Shown: positions 6,263 to 8,969 of the stretch, piece by piece
Position numbering within the stretch: the first letter of the stretch is position 1
Layout of the letters: every line of letters begins with the position of its first letter
NCBI GenBank assembly: GCA_017543025.1
Contig: JAFYGX010000047.1
Span: 1-8,969, forward strand
DNA: 8,969 bases
Origin: Solobacterium sp.
Lineage (GTDB): Bacteria > Bacillota_I > Bacilli_A > Erysipelotrichales > Erysipelotrichaceae
Reading direction: 5' to 3'
Program-made: the position numbers and the translations under genes
The notes under the pieces: model-generated
Told to the model about the DNA's origin: nothing
Database searches by the model: none
What the model saw: the letters and a program-made list of their open reading frames with translations, nothing else

Positions 6263-7354
6263 TCAGAGTGTGATTCTGCGGAACTGTTCCCAGGGAAGAT
6301 CCGCTTTGCCGAAGTGCCCGTAGTTGGTTGTCTTTGTATAGATCGGACGCTTCAGATCCAGTTCGCGGATGATGTTGGAGACTGAGAAATCAAAGGTCTT
6401 CAGCACTGCCGCAAGCAGGGTGTCATCATCTGTGACGCCGGTGCCGAAGGTATCGACGTTGACAGAGAGGGGATCGGGTTTTCCGATCGCATAGGAGAGC
6501 TGCAGCTGTACTTTTTTCGCCAGCCCGTTGGCAATGATGTTGCGGCATACATACCGCGCGTAATATGCGGCGGAACGGTCAACTTTTGTCGGATCCTTCG
6601 AAGAGAAGCAACCGCCGCCGATCGGCGCATATCCGCCATAGGAATCGACAACGATCTTTCTTCCGGTTGTTCCGCTGTCGCCCCAGCTTCCTCCGACAAC
6701 GAAGGAACCGGACGGGTTGATCAGACAGCGGGTGTTTTCATCGATGAGTTTCGGATCGACAACCGGTCTGATCACCTTTTCGATAATCAGATCACGGAGT
6801 TCTTCCTGTGTGGTGTCTTCACTGTGCTGGGTACTTACAACAATTGTATCTACCCGGGTCAGAACGCCGTCGTCATATTCGACGGTGACCTGTGTCTTTC
6901 CGTCCGGACGGAGACGGTTATCACTGCGGCGAACTTCTTCGAGCTTTGCCGCAAGACGATGCGCGCAGTCAATTGCGTATGGCATGTAATTCGGTGTTTC
7001 ATCACTCGCATAACCGAACATGATGCCCTGATCGCCGGCACTGATCTCACCGTTGACGACAGCCTGGTTGATTTCCGGGCTCTGAATGTTGACTTTGGTG
7101 ATTACCTTGTAATCTTCCATGTAGCCGATTTCCTTCATGACACGGAGTGCGATGCCTTCGTAATCGATCTTCGCAGTCGTACCGGCTTCTCCGTAGATCA
7201 GAATCAGATCATCCTTGATCGTAGCTTCTACAGCCATGTGTGCATCCGGATCCTGGCGGATTGCCTCATCCAGAATGGAATCTGCGATCAGGTCGCATAC
7301 TTTGTCAGGGTGTCCGCTGGTAACGGACTCAGAGGTAAAATACAGTTTTTTCAT
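6263..7354 (-). CDS. metK: S-adenosylmethionine synthetase
   Basis: The enzyme makes S-adenosylmethionine from methionine and ATP in the cytosol. At 363 residues it is shorter than the usual 380-400. Family blocks are SGHPDK (H15, D17, K18), E43 and E56 of the metal/K+ and methionine sites, SAGDQGIMFGY (105-115), DGKTQVT (D151, K153), STQHSED, INPSGSF, TGRK (R232, K233), K253, K257 and D259 in the KDPTKVD loop, SYAIG and YGHFG near the end. All catalytic residues known from the E. coli enzyme are in place. Two oddities are seen. The C-terminus stops soon after GHFGKADLPWEQ, and the Gly-rich loop reads PIGGGCFSSKD where E. coli has RHGGGAFSGKD. ATG 7354 has AGGAG 9 nt upstream. The leader carries a SAM-I-like riboswitch that can mask this site. 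Confidence 0.97.
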   Translation of the reverse strand: MKKLYFTSESVTSGHPDKVCDLIADSILDEAIRQDPDAHMAVEATIKDDLILIYGEAGTTAKIDYEGIALRVMKEIGYMEDYKVITKVNIQSPEINQAVVNGEISAGDQGIMFGYASDETPNYMPYAIDCAHRLAAKLEEVRRSDNRLRPDGKTQVTVEYDDGVLTRVDTIVVSTQHSEDTTQEELRDLIIEKVIRPVVDPKLIDENTRCLINPSGSFVVGGSWGDSGTTGRKIVVDSYGGYAPIGGGCFSSKDPTKVDRSAAYYARYVCRNIIANGLAKKVQLQLSYAIGKPDPLSVNVDTFGTGVTDDDTLLAAVLKTFDFSVSNIIRELDLKRPIYTKTTNYGHFGKADLPWEQFRRITL

Positions 7355-7361
7355 AATAAAA

Positions 7362-7426
7362 AGCTCCTTTCTTCTGTCTTTTCAACGAGCGGGAAAGAGC
7401 TTCATATCTTCTATTTCAACTCTTTC
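7362..7426 (-). promoter_or_regulatory. Expression platform of the metK riboswitch (SD sequestration)
   Basis: The metK Shine-Dalgarno lies in GAAAGGAGCT (7371-7362). It can pair with AGCTCTTTC (7401-7393), leaving one base bulged, which would hide it. The same CTCTTTC can instead pair perfectly with GAAAGAG (7426-7420), whose first bases overlap the 3' strand of aptamer helix P1. No T-tract terminator is seen. The simplest reading is that ligand-stabilised P1 frees CTCTTTC to block the ribosome site. Confidence 0.62.
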
Positions 7427-7523
7427 TTTATCGATGTCAGCATTACCACCTTACTGTTCTATCCCCAAGCAGGCTGGTATGAGGCCATCGAGCTGACTCT
7501 CTTGCCTCATTCTTGATAAAAGA
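7425..7523 (-). ncRNA. SAM-I-clan riboswitch aptamer, apparently without helix P4
   Basis: The minus strand folds like the SAM-I core. P1 is TCTTTTATC (7523-7515) with GATAAAGA (7432-7425). AAGA (7514-7511) matches the conserved joint containing the SAM-contacting G. P2a is ATGAGGC/GCCTCAT (7510-7504, 7485-7479), with AAGA...GATG as a kink-turn-like loop and P2b GAG/CTC closing loop TCAG. P3 is ACCAGCC (7478-7472) with GGTGGT (7450-7445). Compared with the T. tengcongensis aptamer, two base pairs change on both sides (G-C to A-U, G-C to C-G), while the C, A, U and G that contact SAM are kept; one core A is G. AAT then GCTGA (7441-7437) follows, which pairs with loop TCAGC (7496-7492) as the pseudoknot. 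Only three or four bases then separate it from P1, so there is no P4. Its place before metK supports SAM as ligand. Confidence 0.82.
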
Positions 7524-7525
7524 CA

Positions 7526-7558
7526 GTTATATTTTTGCAAATCCTGGTTATTTGTCAA
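7526..7558 (-). promoter_or_regulatory. Putative metK promoter upstream of the riboswitch
   Basis: A perfect -35 TTGACA (7558-7553) and a -10-like TATAAC (7531-7526) are seen on the minus strand, but the spacer is 21 nt instead of 17. The true -10 may be a poorer hexamer inside the A-rich spacer. Either way transcription would begin just before helix P1 of the aptamer. Confidence 0.5.
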
Positions 7559-7593
7559 TCTGCTTTTTGGGAAATTTCTGGAATGTTCCGGTT

Positions 7594-7604
7594 TGATATA
7601 TAAT
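7594..7604 (+). promoter_or_regulatory. Extended -10 promoter of the AI-2E-family gene
   Basis: TGATATATAAT contains an extended -10 arrangement (TG-A-TATATA, 7594-7602) and an overlapping perfect TATAAT (7599-7604). Only 7 nt separate TATAAT from ATG 7612, so the transcript would start at or within a few bases of the start codon. No clear -35 is present. Confidence 0.55.
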
Positions 7605-7611
7605 TGGGTTA

Positions 7612-8748
7612 ATGAAAAACAGATGGACAGAAGATACCCGGCAGCATATTGAAGCGCTGACAGTCAGCGGGATTATCATTGCGACCGTGTGTTTTGCGTT
7701 TATGAACTGGGGGTACATCGCGGAATTTGTCGGGAAGGTATGGAAAGCGCTCTACCCGTTTATCTGGGGGTTCTGCATTGCATTTGTGCTTTCCCCATTG
7801 CGGCGGCTGTGTGAAGAACGGTGGCTTGCGAAATCGGGCATGAGCCAGAAGCTGAAGCGCACCATATCCGTGGTCTTCTCCCTGATTGTTCTGATTCTTT
7901 GCATTGTGCTGTTCTTCTATGTGCTGATCCCGCAGCTGAGCAGCAGCGTGGAGACATTGGCCAGTTCCATGGACGGTTATATCAGCCGGCTGGAACAGCT
8001 GCTTCGAAGAGCCGGCCAGCGCGATGAACTGGATGAATTTCTGTATTCCTTATATGATTCCCTGAAAGAGAATCTGATCGGGCTTGTCAGCGGGCCGGAC
8101 AGTGTGGTGACGAAAGTGCTGTCCTACTCCGTAACGATTGTCAGGGGGGTGCTCAGCTTTCTGGTCGGTATTATCATTGCGGTTTATCTGCTTCTGGATG
8201 AAGAACGCTGGGTGCGTCAGTTCCGGCAGGCAGTTTATGCATTTCTTTCAACGGAGCACGCAGAATCGCTGTTCAATGTCATCCGGCTGACAGCGAAGAT
8301 GCTGGACAACTTTATCTTCGGAAAAGCACTGGATTCCTTTATCATCGGAATTACCTGTGCGATCTGCTGCGGGCTGATGAAAATCCCGTATACCCCGCTG
8401 ATTGCCTTTATTGTCGGTCTTACGAATATGATTCCGGTCTTCGGTCCGTTTATCGGAGCGATACCCTGTGCGTTTATTCTGATGATCATTTCTCCGGCCA
8501 AGGCACTGGAGTTCATTATCTTCATTCTGGTTCTCCAGCAGGTTGACGGGAATATCCTCGGGCCTTATATACTGGGCGACTCCATGGGACTGCCGCCGCT
8601 GTGGATTATGGTTGCGATCGTGGTCGGCGGCGCACTGTGGGGCGTGCTCGGCATGTTTCTTGGAGTACCCTTATTTTCGGTTCTCTATGTGCTGATTCGG
8701 GAGCTGATTCTCAAGCGGCTGAAAGAAAAGCGGATACGTGTGGATTAA
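7612..8748 (+). CDS. AI-2E family (PerM/TqsA-like) membrane transporter
   Basis: This 378-residue integral membrane protein shows the AI-2E family layout: hydrophobic segments at about 17-32, 46-62, 84-106 and 172-195, a soluble stretch (about 108-165) between the third and fourth, and a C-terminal cluster over about 240-365. Family signatures are GLTNMIPVFGPFIGAIP (269-285), QQVDGNILGPYILGDSMGLP (309-328) and WGVLGMFLGVP (343-353). Members include the E. coli autoinducer-2 exporter TqsA and Na+/H+ antiporters, so the substrate cannot be named from sequence. ATG 7612 agrees with where family members begin, and no later Met precedes the first membrane segment. No Shine-Dalgarno is present, and the promoter position suggests a leaderless mRNA. 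The gene is divergent from metK, sharing a 257-bp intergenic region. Confidence 0.92.
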   Translation: MKNRWTEDTRQHIEALTVSGIIIATVCFAFMNWGYIAEFVGKVWKALYPFIWGFCIAFVLSPLRRLCEERWLAKSGMSQKLKRTISVVFSLIVLILCIVLFFYVLIPQLSSSVETLASSMDGYISRLEQLLRRAGQRDELDEFLYSLYDSLKENLIGLVSGPDSVVTKVLSYSVTIVRGVLSFLVGIIIAVYLLLDEERWVRQFRQAVYAFLSTEHAESLFNVIRLTAKMLDNFIFGKALDSFIIGITCAICCGLMKIPYTPLIAFIVGLTNMIPVFGPFIGAIPCAFILMIISPAKALEFIIFILVLQQVDGNILGPYILGDSMGLPPLWIMVAIVVGGALWGVLGMFLGVPLFSVLYVLIRELILKRLKEKRIRVD

Positions 8749-8753
8749 GGCGG

Positions 8754-8785
8754 AAGACATTTCTGAAAGGGGATGTCTTTTGTTT
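8754..8785 (+). terminator. Terminator after the AI-2E-family gene
   Basis: AAGACAT (8754-8760) pairs with ATGTCTT (8773-8779). The stem can extend inward through TTCT/GGGG with G-U pairs to a GAAA tetraloop. TTGTTT follows. It starts 5 nt after the stop codon. Confidence 0.72.
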
Positions 8786-8806
8786 CGGGACAGAATTCAA
8801 TATAAT
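8778..8806 (+). promoter_or_regulatory. Putative promoter of the second lipoprotein gene
   Basis: A perfect TATAAT lies at 8801-8806. The -35 is weak: TTTTGT (8778-8783) at 17 nt or TTGTTT (8780-8785) at 15 nt, both overlapping the T tract of the preceding terminator. The predicted leader is about 27 nt and contains GGGAGG. Confidence 0.55.
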
Positions 8807-8839
8807 GACACTAGCAACTCAATAGCAGGGAGGAAAATA

Positions 8840-8969
8840 ATGAAAAAGCTATTTGCATTTCTCACCGCAGCAGCTCTGGCAGCGACGCTTGCCGGATGCG
8901 GCAGCGGTACTTCTTCTGCGCCTGCAGCTGCACCGGCGAGTGAGCCTTCCGGTATTTCCGGGGAGTACA
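8840..8969 (+). CDS. Lipoprotein, N-terminal part only (3' end beyond window)
   Basis: ATG 8840 has GGGAGG 7 nt upstream and starts a frame that stays open to the window edge (43 complete residues). It has a KK start, a hydrophobic Ala/Leu core and the lipobox L17-A-G-C20, followed by a Gly/Ser/Ala/Pro-rich linker. This is the usual beginning of a Gram-positive surface lipoprotein such as an ABC transporter solute-binding protein, but no mature domain is visible, so its function is open. It has its own promoter and follows a terminator, so it is probably a separate unit from the AI-2E-family gene. Confidence 0.85.
   Translation, partial: MKKLFAFLTAAALAATLAGCGSGTSSAPAAAPASEPSGISGEY

Noticed and set aside
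6824..7516. 230-residue plus-strand open frame across metK and its leader
   Set aside because: It is a shadow of metK and of the structured riboswitch, with no ribosome site and no family resemblance.

Overview
The window looks like the chromosome of a low-to-mid GC Gram-positive bacterium (Bacillota). The evidence is strong GGAGG-type ribosome binding sites, lipobox-type lipoproteins, a clostripain-family secreted protease with C-terminal DUF5648-type repeats, and a SAM-I-like riboswitch ahead of metK. The short MetK is compatible with an Erysipelotrichia-like lineage, but that placement is inference. No phage, CRISPR, tRNA or rRNA is visible.

Layout. Bases 1-829 (minus) hold the N-terminal 276 residues of a lipoprotein that runs into a TlpA/thioredoxin-like domain and off the window edge. 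Bases 830-1785 have no intact gene and are a gene graveyard. They contain a frameshifted C-terminal remnant of an IS66-family transposase (about 960-1166), a possible IS end (1240), and a decayed C-terminal DUF5648 repeat (about 1438-1532) still followed by its own terminator-like hairpin. Bases 1786-5310 (plus) encode a 1174-residue exported C11 (clostripain) peptidase with an acidic N-terminal tract, Ig-like domains and three DUF5648-type repeats. Two convergent terminators separate it from a minus-strand block. That block is metK (7354 to 6263) followed by an endonuclease/exonuclease/phosphatase-fold hydrolase (6200 to 5415), with a UUCG hairpin and a possible internal promoter between them. 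Divergent from metK is an AI-2E-family (PerM-like) membrane protein (7612-8748) whose promoter seems to sit directly on its start codon. A terminator and a good promoter then lead to a second lipoprotein gene (8840 onward, truncated by the window).

The most interesting signal is the metK leader. On the minus strand, 7523 to 7425 folds into the SAM-I core: P1, the AAGA joint, P2 with a kink-turn-like internal loop, P3 with compensatory pair changes, and the L2 pseudoknot. It appears to lack helix P4. Downstream, one CUCUUUC segment can pair either with a strand overlapping the 3' side of P1 or with the metK Shine-Dalgarno. This suggests translational repression of SAM synthetase by SAM.

Apart from metK and its feedback switch, the genes do not form an obvious pathway: an exported protease, two lipoproteins, a membrane transporter-like protein and a cytosolic hydrolase.
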